Source: CAZHOV01 sp964534315 (GTDB taxonomy: Bacteria; Bacteroidota; Bacteroidia; Chitinophagales; Saprospiraceae). From it: a stretch of DNA of 64,000 nucleotides. The stretch covers positions 1 to 64,000 of the forward strand of contig CAZHOV010000008.1 of NCBI GenBank assembly GCA_964534315.1. The letters are read 5' to 3'. A program made the position numbers and the translations under genes. Each line of letters opens with the position of its first letter. Position 1 is the first letter of the stretch. The notes under the pieces are model-generated. The model did not search any database. It saw nothing but the letters and a program-made list of their open reading frames with translations, and was not told the origin of the DNA. Below, one piece after another: positions 36,864 to 45,108 of this stretch.

Positions 36864-39812
36864 ATGAGATCATGGTTGCTGACTACGATACTGCTGCTTG
36901 GAATAAACATTCCTCTGAATAACAAGGGTATGTCTACCAAAGCTATAGCCTTGGCCCTGGAGGAAGAACTGGAGAAAACGGCTTTTATCGATTCGGTATA
37001 CAATCAGATGAGCTGGGAGCAGCGGCTTGGTCAATTGTTGATGATTCGGGCCCATTCTAACAAAGGGGCTGCTCATGAGGCGTTTGTCAAGCGTCAGATA
37101 AAAGAGTATCATGTAGGGGGGATTGTATTTTTTCAAGGGACACCTGAAAAGCAGGCGATCTTGACTAATGAGTATCAACAATTGGCTAAGACTCCTTTGC
37201 TGGTAGCGATGGATGCAGAGTGGGGACTGGGGATGCGATTGAAAAAATCGACGATTAGCTATCCGAGGCAACTTACTTTGGGGGCGATCCGGAATGAAAG
37301 ACTGCTTTATGATTTTGGCCGGGAAATAGCCGTGCAGCTTCGTCGCCTTGGGGTGCATATGAATTTTGCACCCGTAGCCGATGTCAATAACAATCCAAAT
37401 AATCCGGTCATTAATACCCGTTCGTTTGGAGAAGACCGGTTTCATGTAGCAGCACGAAGCTACCAATATATGAAAGGAATGCAAGATGGTGGAGTGCTGG
37501 CTTGCGCCAAACATTTTCCCGGCCATGGGGATACAGATGTCGATTCACATCTTGATCTACCTGTGATTACTCACACCGCTGAGCGGCTGGACAGTATTGA
37601 GTTGTATCCCTTTAAATTGCTTTCCAAAAGAGGTATTGCCAGCATCATGGTCGCTCATTTACACGTACCTGCAATTGACGATTCAGATAATCGCCCTACG
37701 ACCTTATCCGCGAAAGCGATAAAAAACACCCTTCAGGAAGATATTGAATTTCAGGGTCTTGTGATCACAGATGCTATGGAAATGCAAGGAGTAGCCAAGC
37801 ATTTTCCACCAGGTGAAGCGGAGGTAGAAGCCCTGAAAGCGGGGAATGACATCATTTTATTACCTTCTGATATTGATGTGGTATTTCCTAAATTATTGAA
37901 AGCGCTTCAGAACGGTGTAGTTGATACGGTGCAAGTTGAACGCAGTGTGAAAAAGGTAATTGAAGCAAAATATTCCATTGATCTGTTTAAGAATGATAAT
38001 CAGGTAGTGCTAGACAAGTTATCTAGCGACCTTAACCGACCGGAAGCGGTGGCTTTTAAGCAGAAACTGTTTGAAAGTGCTATTACTTTGGTGCGTAATC
38101 GAAACAGCATTATCCCCATCAATACGATCGATCAATCCAAATGGGCAACACTAAGTATCGGCTCCACCGTTAAGACAACTTTCCAGGAATCGATCGATCA
38201 ATATTTACCGGTGACCCATTTGCAACTGAGCAAGGATATTTCTGGTTCGAGGGCTAACCGGTACTTATCTATTTTGGAAAGGAAAGAGCTAGTGGTTGTG
38301 TCTTTGCACGATCTGTCGTCTTATGCTTCTCGGGATTACGGAATCACGTCCGGCACCCGTTCGTTTTTGGAGCAGTTGAAAGAACGGACAGAGGTGGTCC
38401 TGGTGCTTTTTGGTAGCCCTTATGCGCTAAAGTACTTTGATGATTTTGATCATGTGTTGCTGGCATATGAGGAAGACCCGCTTAGCCAGGGGGCCGCTGC
38501 TGATGCTTTAGTAGGGGCAAATCCTATTAGGGGAATGCTACCCGTGACTGCTTCAGAAAAGAATGGAGTGGGAGAGGGAATTATCCTTGAAAATGCCCAA
38601 CGACTCGGCTTTGGTCGCCCGGTAAGTGTTGGAATGAGTGACGATACATTGAGCTATATTGATTCTTTAATGAATGAAGCGATTTCAAGAAAGGCCACTC
38701 CGGGAGGAGTAGTATTGGTAGCAAAAGAGGGTAAAATAGTCTATTATAAAGCCCATGGTTATCACACATACCGCAAACGGGAACCGGCAAAGAAAACGGA
38801 TTTATATGATTTGGCCTCGATTACAAAAGTAGCTGCTACTACGGTTGCTATCATGAAATTATATGAGGAAGGCAAGATTGAGTTGAAAGCAAAAATAAGC
38901 AATTACCTGCAAGAGTTGATCGGTTCTGATAAAGAAAATATAACAATCGACAGCATATTGATGCATCGCTCAGGGCTGGTTGCCTGGATCCCTTTTTATG
39001 AGCAGACCATCGTACCAAGCAGATTCAATCCCAGGCCGCTTCCGGAGTTTTACAGCACATATAAAAGAGATTCGTTTGAAGTGAAAGTGGCAGAAAAGAT
39101 GTATATGAATAAGTTTTTTCAGGACACGATGCGAAAAGAAATTCGGGAGTCGGTGCTTGGTAAGCGGGGGAAGTATAGTTACAGCGATGTTGGTTTTTAT
39201 TTGTTAGCGGACTTAGTTGAGCGGGTTAGCGGTAAGCGCTTAGATGTCTATTTGCAAGAAACCTTTTACGGTCCAATGGGACTCCCTTTTATTAGTTTTA
39301 ATCCTGCTGAGCGTTATTCCAAAAAGCAAATTCCGCCGACAGAAGAAGATCGCTATTACAGAGGGCAACGCGTTCAAGGATATGTGCACGATATGGGAGC
39401 CGCCATGATGGGAGGTGTAAGTGGTCATGCCGGGCTTTTTTCTAATGCACAGTCCTTAGCTGAATTGATTCAAATGTTATTGAATGGGGGGTATTACAAA
39501 GGAATACAGTTTCTCCAACCGGAAACGATTGCATTATTTACCCAACGCCCTGAAGGAAATACGCGAAGAGGATTGGGGTTTGATATGAAGCAGCTGGATA
39601 ATAAGGAGGTGTTAAATATGTCCCCGTTAGCTTCATCAAGGGCCTTTGGGCATCTTGGATTTACCGGCACTTGCTTTTGGGCGGACCCGAAAGAGCAATT
39701 AATTTATATCTTGCTGACAAATAGGACTTATCCTACGATGAGAAACAATCGTTGGTCAAGGGAAGATTTCCGTCCAAGGATACAATCGGTCGCCTACAAG
39801 GCCATAAATTGA
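36864..39812 (+). CDS. glycoside hydrolase family 3 fused to a beta-lactamase-type serine hydrolase
   Basis: A 982-residue protein from ATG 36864 (MRSWLLTTILL, a signal peptide). The N-terminal GH3 (NagZ-like) half carries MDAEWGLGMRL, KHFPGHGDTDVDSH and nucleophile Asp303 in VITDAMEMQGV. The C-terminal half is a class C beta-lactamase/DD-peptidase fold with SxxK at Ser652 (LASITK), YSDVG as the Tyr motif, and GHLGFTGT as the HxG motif. This fusion is known in Bacteroidota and suits muropeptide recycling in the periplasm. A reading from 36738 adds 42 unlikely residues, preceded by CAATACT-rich repeats. The next gene starts 4 bp after the stop. Confidence 0.93.
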   Translation: MRSWLLTTILLLGINIPLNNKGMSTKAIALALEEELEKTAFIDSVYNQMSWEQRLGQLLMIRAHSNKGAAHEAFVKRQIKEYHVGGIVFFQGTPEKQAILTNEYQQLAKTPLLVAMDAEWGLGMRLKKSTISYPRQLTLGAIRNERLLYDFGREIAVQLRRLGVHMNFAPVADVNNNPNNPVINTRSFGEDRFHVAARSYQYMKGMQDGGVLACAKHFPGHGDTDVDSHLDLPVITHTAERLDSIELYPFKLLSKRGIASIMVAHLHVPAIDDSDNRPTTLSAKAIKNTLQEDIEFQGLVITDAMEMQGVAKHFPPGEAEVEALKAGNDIILLPSDIDVVFPKLLKALQNGVVDTVQVERSVKKVIEAKYSIDLFKNDNQVVLDKLSSDLNRPEAVAFKQKLFESAITLVRNRNSIIPINTIDQSKWATLSIGSTVKTTFQESIDQYLPVTHLQLSKDISGSRANRYLSILERKELVVVSLHDLSSYASRDYGITSGTRSFLEQLKERTEVVLVLFGSPYALKYFDDFDHVLLAYEEDPLSQGAAADALVGANPIRGMLPVTASEKNGVGEGIILENAQRLGFGRPVSVGMSDDTLSYIDSLMNEAISRKATPGGVVLVAKEGKIVYYKAHGYHTYRKREPAKKTDLYDLASITKVAATTVAIMKLYEEGKIELKAKISNYLQELIGSDKENITIDSILMHRSGLVAWIPFYEQTIVPSRFNPRPLPEFYSTYKRDSFEVKVAEKMYMNKFFQDTMRKEIRESVLGKRGKYSYSDVGFYLLADLVERVSGKRLDVYLQETFYGPMGLPFISFNPAERYSKKQIPPTEEDRYYRGQRVQGYVHDMGAAMMGGVSGHAGLFSNAQSLAELIQMLLNGGYYKGIQFLQPETIALFTQRPEGNTRRGLGFDMKQLDNKEVLNMSPLASSRAFGHLGFTGTCFWADPKEQLIYILLTNRTYPTMRNNRWSREDFRPRIQSVAYKAIN

Positions 39813-39816
39813 GCAT

Positions 39817-41214
39817 ATGAATTTTCCCCTACATATTGCCCGCAGGTATATTTTTGCCAACAATGCTAAAGGTATCATTTTAGTATTTATGATATTGGCA
39901 TTGTTTATTGCTGTTTTTATTTCGTTCATGACGGTTGATTATCAAATGGAAGATATGGGGCTATTGGCGATTCAGCTTACGCTCCGGGTTGTTTTCTTCA
40001 TTGGAATTATTGTCGGAGTTTTTATTTTCCGAAAGCGGATTCGGTCGTTGAATGCCATAAATATCATTTCCGGGATTTCTGTTTTTGGAATAACCGTTGG
40101 TTCTGCTGCCTTAATACTCATCCTTTCAGTATTCAACGGTTTTGAAGACTTGATCACGAGTATGTTCGGCGCGTTTAATCCCGACTTGAAGGTGACCCCG
40201 GCAAAGGGTAAGACCTTTAGCATTGAAGAGTCCCAGATTGACCAGCTTTTAGATTTGGAGGGAGTCGTCAGGGTAGCTCAGTCTTTAGAAGAGATTGCTT
40301 TTTTTGAGTATGATAAGATTCAGGATTTTGGGATATTGAAGGGGGTTGATCAGTATTACAATGAGGTTGTGAATATTGATTCTTCCATCATTGAGGGGCA
40401 GTATGGTTTAAAGGAAGAGGGGCGATTTTTAGCAATTTTGGGAGCTGGCATGCGCAATAAATTGTCTGTCAATGTCCGGGATGAATTTTCTGCTATGCGG
40501 GTGTATATGCCAAAGCAGGGGAGAGTAAGTCAGTTTGATAAACCTTATCGCTCTAGGTTGATACAACCAGTGGGTACCTTTTACATTCAGCAGGAGTTTG
40601 ACAGCGAGTATATTTTGACCGACCTCGAATTTGCCCGCGAATTGCTTAAAGCCCCTGGCGAAGTTAGTGCTTTAGAAATCAAGATGGAAGAAGGTTTTGA
40701 CGACAGGGAGGTAAAAGAGCAAATCCGCTCTATCTTAGGAGAAGCATTTGTGGTTAAGAACCGGTTCGAACAAGATGAGGCCTTTTTAAAGCTGATGAAT
40801 CTGGAAAAATGGATGGGTTTTGCTATACTGAGTTTCACATTAATTCTGGTAGCCTTTAATATGGTTGGGGCATTGTGGATGATAGTGATTGATAAAAAGC
40901 GGGATGTAGCCATTCTAAAATCTATGGGCACTACCGACCCTCAAATCTGGAGAATTTTTGCCCTCCAGGGTATTCTGCTTACCGCTGTTGGCTTAGTGAT
41001 TGGCTTGCTGCTAGCTGTAGTTTTTTATGTTGCTCAAAAAATGTATGGTCTCATCCCCATTCCGGAGGGCTTCATTATTAATGCTTACCCCATCAGTTTA
41101 AAAGCTGTGGATTTTCTGATTGTCGTGATTACGGTATTGGTAATAGGAGGCTTGGCTTCGATACCGGCAGCCTACAGAGCGTTGAGGATACCGGCCACCA
41201 TTAGAGAAGAATAG
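39817..41214 (+). CDS. LolC/E-like (MacB/FtsX-fold) ABC transporter permease with inserted N-terminal membrane hairpin
   Basis: A 465-residue inner-membrane permease with the lipoprotein-release signature NAINIISGISVFGITVGSAAL...LSVFNGFEDLI, a large extracytoplasmic domain, then FtsX helices (MVGALWMIVIDKKRDVAILKSMG, GLIPIPEGFIINAYPI, PAAYRALRIPATIREE). Normally the ARRY start leads straight to NAIN; here about 65 residues with two extra membrane segments lie between. It starts 4 bp after the GH3 fusion, so the two are one operon. No ATPase partner is adjacent. The stop codon is inside the terminator hairpin. Confidence 0.88.
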   Translation: MNFPLHIARRYIFANNAKGIILVFMILALFIAVFISFMTVDYQMEDMGLLAIQLTLRVVFFIGIIVGVFIFRKRIRSLNAINIISGISVFGITVGSAALILILSVFNGFEDLITSMFGAFNPDLKVTPAKGKTFSIEESQIDQLLDLEGVVRVAQSLEEIAFFEYDKIQDFGILKGVDQYYNEVVNIDSSIIEGQYGLKEEGRFLAILGAGMRNKLSVNVRDEFSAMRVYMPKQGRVSQFDKPYRSRLIQPVGTFYIQQEFDSEYILTDLEFARELLKAPGEVSALEIKMEEGFDDREVKEQIRSILGEAFVVKNRFEQDEAFLKLMNLEKWMGFAILSFTLILVAFNMVGALWMIVIDKKRDVAILKSMGTTDPQIWRIFALQGILLTAVGLVIGLLLAVVFYVAQKMYGLIPIPEGFIINAYPISLKAVDFLIVVITVLVIGGLASIPAAYRALRIPATIREE

Positions 41215-41260
41215 AAAAGAAGGGGGAGCAAGCCCCTTGCTCCCCCTTCTTTTCTATTCT
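41208..41260 (+). terminator. 25-bp perfect hairpin overlapping the permease stop codon
   Basis: The left arm (41208-41232, AGAATAG...GAGCAAG) and right arm (41236-41260) are exactly complementary over 25 bp around a 3-nt CCC loop. The TAG stop (41212-41214) is within the left arm. The right arm ends in TTTTCTATTCT. It is probably an intrinsic terminator, which may also work on the other strand. Confidence 0.85.
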
Positions 41261-41336
41261 ACAAAAAAAATTGTGCGAAATTTTAACTGTTTTTCAACTA
41301 GTTATATATTTATTTTTGGTTGTTTTTTCAAAATAG

Positions 41337-41368
41337 CTTGTTTTTTGAGCGAAAGAAATTTACCTTTG
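41337..41368 (+). promoter_or_regulatory. Bacteroidota-type promoter of the rplM operon
   Basis: CTTG at 41337-41340, a 20-bp spacer and TACCTTTG at 41361-41368 fit the consensus. The predicted start near 41375 gives a leader of about 55 nt before GTG 41431. Confidence 0.65.
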
Positions 41369-41430
41369 CACCGCCTTTATAGAAAGGAGTGAAGAAAAAA
41401 TTAAGTTTCGTTTAAAAAATCAGTAGAAAC

Positions 41431-41874
41431 GTGGATACATTAAGTTATAAAACCCAGTCGGCAAAGAAAGAGGAAGTAGAGCAGAAGTGGTACGTAGTGG
41501 ATGCTACCAATATGGTAGTGGGAAGGTTGTGTTCCCGGATTGCCATGGTGCTTAGAGGTAAGCACAAACCAAGTTATACGCCTCATGTAGATACAGGGGA
41601 TTTCGTGATCGTTATCAACGCGGATAAGGCCCGATTTACCGGAAATAAGTGGCGGCAGAAGGAATACATCCGGTATTCGTTATATCCCGGAGGTCAAAAG
41701 CGCACTCGTGCCATTGACGTGCAGGCAAAGAAGCCCTTCTTTGTTATTGAAAATGCTGTACGCGGGATGCTTCCTAAGAATAAATTAGGCAGAGCGATGT
41801 TCAAGAAATTACATGTTTATCCGGGGGCAGAGCATCCGCATGAAGCTCAGAAGCCTGAACCTTTAACTTTTTAA
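41431..41874 (+). CDS. rplM: 50S ribosomal protein L13
   Basis: A 147-residue L13 from a GTG start (MDTLSYKTQSAKKEEV). Motifs KWYVVDATNMVVGRLCSRIA, GDFVIVINADKARFTG and AVRGMLPKNKLGRAMFKKL are diagnostic, and the C-terminus ends with a short extension. It assembles early in the large subunit. rpsI follows 22 bp later, the universal L13-S9 pair. Confidence 0.97.
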   Translation: MDTLSYKTQSAKKEEVEQKWYVVDATNMVVGRLCSRIAMVLRGKHKPSYTPHVDTGDFVIVINADKARFTGNKWRQKEYIRYSLYPGGQKRTRAIDVQAKKPFFVIENAVRGMLPKNKLGRAMFKKLHVYPGAEHPHEAQKPEPLTF

Positions 41875-41896
41875 ATTAATTTAATATCACTTATAT

Positions 41897-42283
41897 ATGG
41901 AAATGATTAATGCCTCGGGGAGAAGAAAGTCATCAGTAGCCCGAGTTTATTTAACTAAGGGGGAAGGAAATATTTCTGTGAACGGTAAGGACTTCAAAGA
42001 ATATTTCCCACAAGGCTATATGCAACACAACATTGTTGATCCCTTTCAAACAGTTGGTGCTGAAAATATTTATGATATAAAAGTCAATGTCAGAGGCGGG
42101 GGGTACAAAGGCCAGGCTGAAGCGACGAGGTTGGCTATTTCAAAGGCTTTGGTGAAGCTCAATGAAGAATTCAGAAAGCCGTTAAAAAGCAAAAAGTACC
42201 TTACTCGGGATTCTCGTATTGTTGAACGTAAAAAGTATGGTAAGCCGAAAGCGAGAAAGAGCTTCCAGTTCTCTAAGCGTTAA
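41897..42283 (+). CDS. rpsI: 30S ribosomal protein S9
   Basis: The 128-residue S9 has GRRKSSVARVYL, GGGYKGQAEATRLAISKAL and the basic tail RKKYGKPKARKSFQFSKR, whose last residues contact P-site tRNA. It is the second gene of the ribosomal-protein operon. Confidence 0.97.
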   Translation: MEMINASGRRKSSVARVYLTKGEGNISVNGKDFKEYFPQGYMQHNIVDPFQTVGAENIYDIKVNVRGGGYKGQAEATRLAISKALVKLNEEFRKPLKSKKYLTRDSRIVERKKYGKPKARKSFQFSKR

Positions 42284-42338
42284 TGCTTGGGAATACTATT
42301 TTTTCAACCTTTTTTGAAGCTATTGTAAAAGATTAAAA

Positions 42339-43058
42339 ATGGAAAAACCCACCTATAAAGAATTATTAGATGCAGGTGTGCACTTCGGCCACCTGAAGAG
42401 AAAATGGAATCCTAAGATGGCCCCGTATATTTTTATGGAGCGCAAAGGTATTCACGTCATTGACTTAAACCGGACGCTTGAAAGTCTTGATGAAGCAGCT
42501 AATGCGATGCGTCAGATTGCGAGATCGGGCAATAAGATCTTGTTTGTGGCGACTAAAAAGCAAGCACGCGAAATTGTTTCGAATGCAGCCAGAAGTGTAA
42601 ATATGCCGTTTGTTACGGAGCGATGGTTGGGAGGTATGATGACTAATTTCTCTACGATCCGTAAATCGGTCAAGAAAATGAACAATATCGATAAAATGCT
42701 GGCAGATGGTAGCCTAACGAGCGTGACCAAGAAAGAGCGGCTGACTCTTACCCGGGAGCGTAATAAACTCGAAAAGGTCTTGGGCGGAGTGGCGAATCTT
42801 AATCGAACGCCTTCTGCTATTTTTATTGTAGATATCCATCATGAACATATCGCCCTTTCAGAAGCTCATAAGTTAGGGATGCGTACAATCGGTTTGGTAG
42901 ATACGAATTCAGACCCTACATTAGTAGATCATGCGATCCCAGGCAATGATGATGCTTCCAAATCTATTGGAATCATAACGAGTTACCTGGTGGAAGCAGT
43001 CCGGCAGGGCCTGGAAGAGCGTAGACAGAATAAGACTGAAAAAGAGGCGGTGCGATAG
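42339..43058 (+). CDS. rpsB: 30S ribosomal protein S2
   Basis: The 239-residue S2 has LLDAGVHFGHLKRKWNPKM, TERWLGGMMTNFSTI and DTNSDPTLVDHAIPGNDDA. It carries a short charged C-terminal tail. It starts 55 bp after rpsI, and tsf follows 63 bp later, so rplM-rpsI-rpsB-tsf is one transcription unit. Confidence 0.97.
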   Translation: MEKPTYKELLDAGVHFGHLKRKWNPKMAPYIFMERKGIHVIDLNRTLESLDEAANAMRQIARSGNKILFVATKKQAREIVSNAARSVNMPFVTERWLGGMMTNFSTIRKSVKKMNNIDKMLADGSLTSVTKKERLTLTRERNKLEKVLGGVANLNRTPSAIFIVDIHHEHIALSEAHKLGMRTIGLVDTNSDPTLVDHAIPGNDDASKSIGIITSYLVEAVRQGLEERRQNKTEKEAVR

Positions 43059-43121
43059 TCAATTTCTGCATAGTATTTTCTCTATAGTATTATTTATTGT
43101 TACTTAAATCTTATATAACAA

Positions 43122-43961
43122 ATGAGTACAGTTAAAATTTCAGCAGCAGACGTAAAAAAATTGCGTGAGCAAACTGGAGCAGGAATGATGGATTGTAAGA
43201 AAGCTTTAACGGAAGCGGAAGGCGATTTCGATAAAGCAATCGAGATCTTGCGTAAGAAAGGGCAAAAGCTATCTGCAAAAAGAGCAGACCGTGACGCCAA
43301 TGAAGGTGCAGTAATCGCTCATGTTTCTGATGATAAAAAGAAAGGTGTGATTATTCGGTTGAGTTGTGAAACAGACTTCGTGGCTAAAAACGAAGATTTT
43401 GTGAACTTTGCTCAGCAAATAGCGAGTATTGCATTAGAAAATATGCCAGCCGCAAAAGAAGATCTACTGGCACTTCCCTTCGAAGGCGATCTTACCATCG
43501 GAGATAAAGTAACGGAGCAAATTGGTGTGATCGGAGAAAAACTTGAAGTCGCTGATTACGAGAAGCTGGAAGCTGAAATGGTCGCTCCTTACATTCATAT
43601 GGGAAATCGTGCAGGAGTGTTAGTTGGTTTGAATAAAGCAGATGATTCCTATTACGATGCTGGAAGGGATGTTGCTATGCAGGTGGCTGCAATGAAGCCT
43701 GTTGCCCTGGATAAGGATGGCGTAGATCAAAGCGTTATCGAAAAAGAGATTGAGATTGGAAAAGAACAAGCTCGCCAGGAAGGAAAGCCGGAACAAATCC
43801 TTGAAAAAATTGCAATGGGTAAATTAGGTAAGTTCTTCAAAGAAAATACCTTACTCAACCAGCAATTTGTTAAAGATAGCAAACAATCCGTTAGCGGATA
43901 TCTGAAAAGTATTGATAAAGACCTCACGGTTACAGCCTTCAAGCATGTAGCTTTAGGTTAA
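43122..43961 (+). CDS. tsf: elongation factor Ts
   Basis: The 279-residue EF-Ts is the nucleotide-exchange factor for EF-Tu. The N-terminal UBA-like helix region VKKLREQTGAGMMDCKKAL and the TDFVAKN motif, which contacts EF-Tu, are clear. The dimerisation half follows and ends SVSGYLKSIDKDLTV. It closes the ribosomal-protein operon and is followed by a strong terminator. Confidence 0.97.
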   Translation: MSTVKISAADVKKLREQTGAGMMDCKKALTEAEGDFDKAIEILRKKGQKLSAKRADRDANEGAVIAHVSDDKKKGVIIRLSCETDFVAKNEDFVNFAQQIASIALENMPAAKEDLLALPFEGDLTIGDKVTEQIGVIGEKLEVADYEKLEAEMVAPYIHMGNRAGVLVGLNKADDSYYDAGRDVAMQVAAMKPVALDKDGVDQSVIEKEIEIGKEQARQEGKPEQILEKIAMGKLGKFFKENTLLNQQFVKDSKQSVSGYLKSIDKDLTVTAFKHVALG

Positions 43962-43965
43962 GGAT

Positions 43966-43999
43966 AAAAAAGGCGAATGAAAACTCATTCGCCTTTTTT
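43966..43999 (+). terminator. intrinsic terminator after tsf
   Basis: AAAAAAGGCGAATGA (43966-43980) pairs with TCATTCGCCTTTTTT (43985-43999) around a 4-nt AAAC loop. It begins 5 bp after the tsf stop. Confidence 0.93.
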
Positions 44000-44001
44000 A
44001 T

Positions 44002-44009
44002 TATCTTTG
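44002..44009 (+). promoter_or_regulatory. possible -7 element of the pyrH promoter
   Basis: TATCTTTG fits TAnnTTTG and lies just after the tsf terminator, 105 bp before the pyrH ATG. No convincing TTTG is seen 19-21 bp upstream, so this is tentative. Confidence 0.4.
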
Positions 44010-44033
44010 GTATCTAATAATAATCTACTCAAC

Positions 44034-44073
44034 ATGAATTATCTCCTAATTGTAAAATTCGGGATGGTCCATG
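44034..44073. repeat. 40-bp palindromic intergenic repeat (copy 1)
   Basis: This 40-nt imperfect palindrome, from ATGAATTAT to GGGATGGTCCATG, shares the central AAAATTCGGGATG and both ends with the sequence at 49491-49530. It lies between the tsf terminator and pyrH, inside the presumed pyrH leader. Confidence 0.55.
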
Positions 44074-44113
44074 TTTTTTGCGGGACTTTACTAGACTAAA
44101 AACACACCCGTCG

Positions 44114-44827
44114 ATGGTAATAAAGTACAAAAGAGTCCTCCTTAAATTAAGTGGAGAGTCGCTTATGGGAGGGCAGCAGTTTGGAATTAACCCGGAGATG
44201 CTTAAGCACTACGCCGAGCAAATCAAACAATTGACAGATGCTGATGTCGAAGTGGCTGTAGTAATTGGCGGAGGGAATATCTTTCGCGGCCTTCAAGCTG
44301 AAAAATCCGGGATAGAGCGTGTTCAGGGAGATTATATGGGCATGATGGCAACGGTAATCAACGGCATGGCTATCCAAAGCGCACTTGAGCGACTCGGTGT
44401 TTATACCCGTCTAATCTCAGCCATCGAAATGCGGCAAATTGCAGAACCCTACATACGCCGACGTGCTATCCGCCACCTCGAGAAGGGCCGGGTAGTCATC
44501 TTTTCCGCCGGCACAGGCAGCCCCTATTTTACTACGGATTCCGCCGCCGCCCTGCGTGCCAACGAGATCAACGCCGATGTCATTCTTAAAGGCACCCGTG
44601 TGGATGGTATTTATTCTTCTGATCCTGAAAAAGACCCCGCCGCTACTAAATTTGATAAGCTTACCTTCGCCAAAGTGATTAGCCTTGGCCTAAGTGTTAT
44701 GGACATGACTGCCTTTACTCTTTGTAAAGAAAATAACCTGCCGATCATTGTCTTCGATATCAATCGTAAGGAAAATTTAATGAAAGTAGTTCAGGGTGAA
44801 GCAGTTGGGACCTTGGTGGAAGGGTGA
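44114..44827 (+). CDS. pyrH: uridylate (UMP) kinase PyrH
   Basis: A 237-residue enzyme from ATG 44114 (MVIKYKRVLLKLSGESL); a longer frame to TTG 44078 adds non-family residues. It phosphorylates UMP to UDP in the cytoplasm. It has VIGGGNIFRG, DYMGMMATVINGMA, IFSAGTGSPYFTTDSAAALRA and DGIYSSDPEKDP. It is separated from tsf by a terminator and has its own probable promoter, although it keeps the common rpsB-tsf-pyrH order. Confidence 0.97.
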   Translation: MVIKYKRVLLKLSGESLMGGQQFGINPEMLKHYAEQIKQLTDADVEVAVVIGGGNIFRGLQAEKSGIERVQGDYMGMMATVINGMAIQSALERLGVYTRLISAIEMRQIAEPYIRRRAIRHLEKGRVVIFSAGTGSPYFTTDSAAALRANEINADVILKGTRVDGIYSSDPEKDPAATKFDKLTFAKVISLGLSVMDMTAFTLCKENNLPIIVFDINRKENLMKVVQGEAVGTLVEG

Positions 44828-44942
44828 GAGAAGACTACCAGGTATTGAGGTGTCCGGGATCTCAGATTTAAAGAGAGGTGAGTTGGAATAGGACGGAATA
44901 TAAAGGTTATAAAGCGCAAGAAGTATAGAATAGAAAAAAATA

Positions 44943-44966
44943 ACCCCGGAGATTACTCCCCGGGGT
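44943..44966 (+). terminator. hairpin, possible pyrH terminator
   Basis: ACCCCGG (44943-44949) pairs with CCGGGGT (44960-44966); a longer pairing with AG/CT and a two-base bulge is possible. It is 115 bp after pyrH and preceded by an A-run, so it may terminate in either direction. Between pyrH and this hairpin I see no gene. Confidence 0.45.
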
Positions 44967-45004
44967 ATCAACATTGCTTTAAGTATAGTTGGTAATATTT
45001 CTTT

Positions 45005-45034
45005 AGTGAACAGTGAACAGTGAACAGTGAACAG
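45005..45034. repeat. 7-bp tandem repeat
   Basis: Four copies of AGTGAAC plus a partial copy lie between pyrH and nrdJ. A partly complementary AT-rich stretch with TTCACT and CACTGT follows at about 45085-45108, near the nrdJ stop codon. Confidence 0.9.
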
Positions 45035-45108
45035 AAGGGAACAAATTCAAGACCCTTTAAACCATCACTTTAGTTTTTCAATTATTCACTATTCATTACT
45101 CACTGTAT

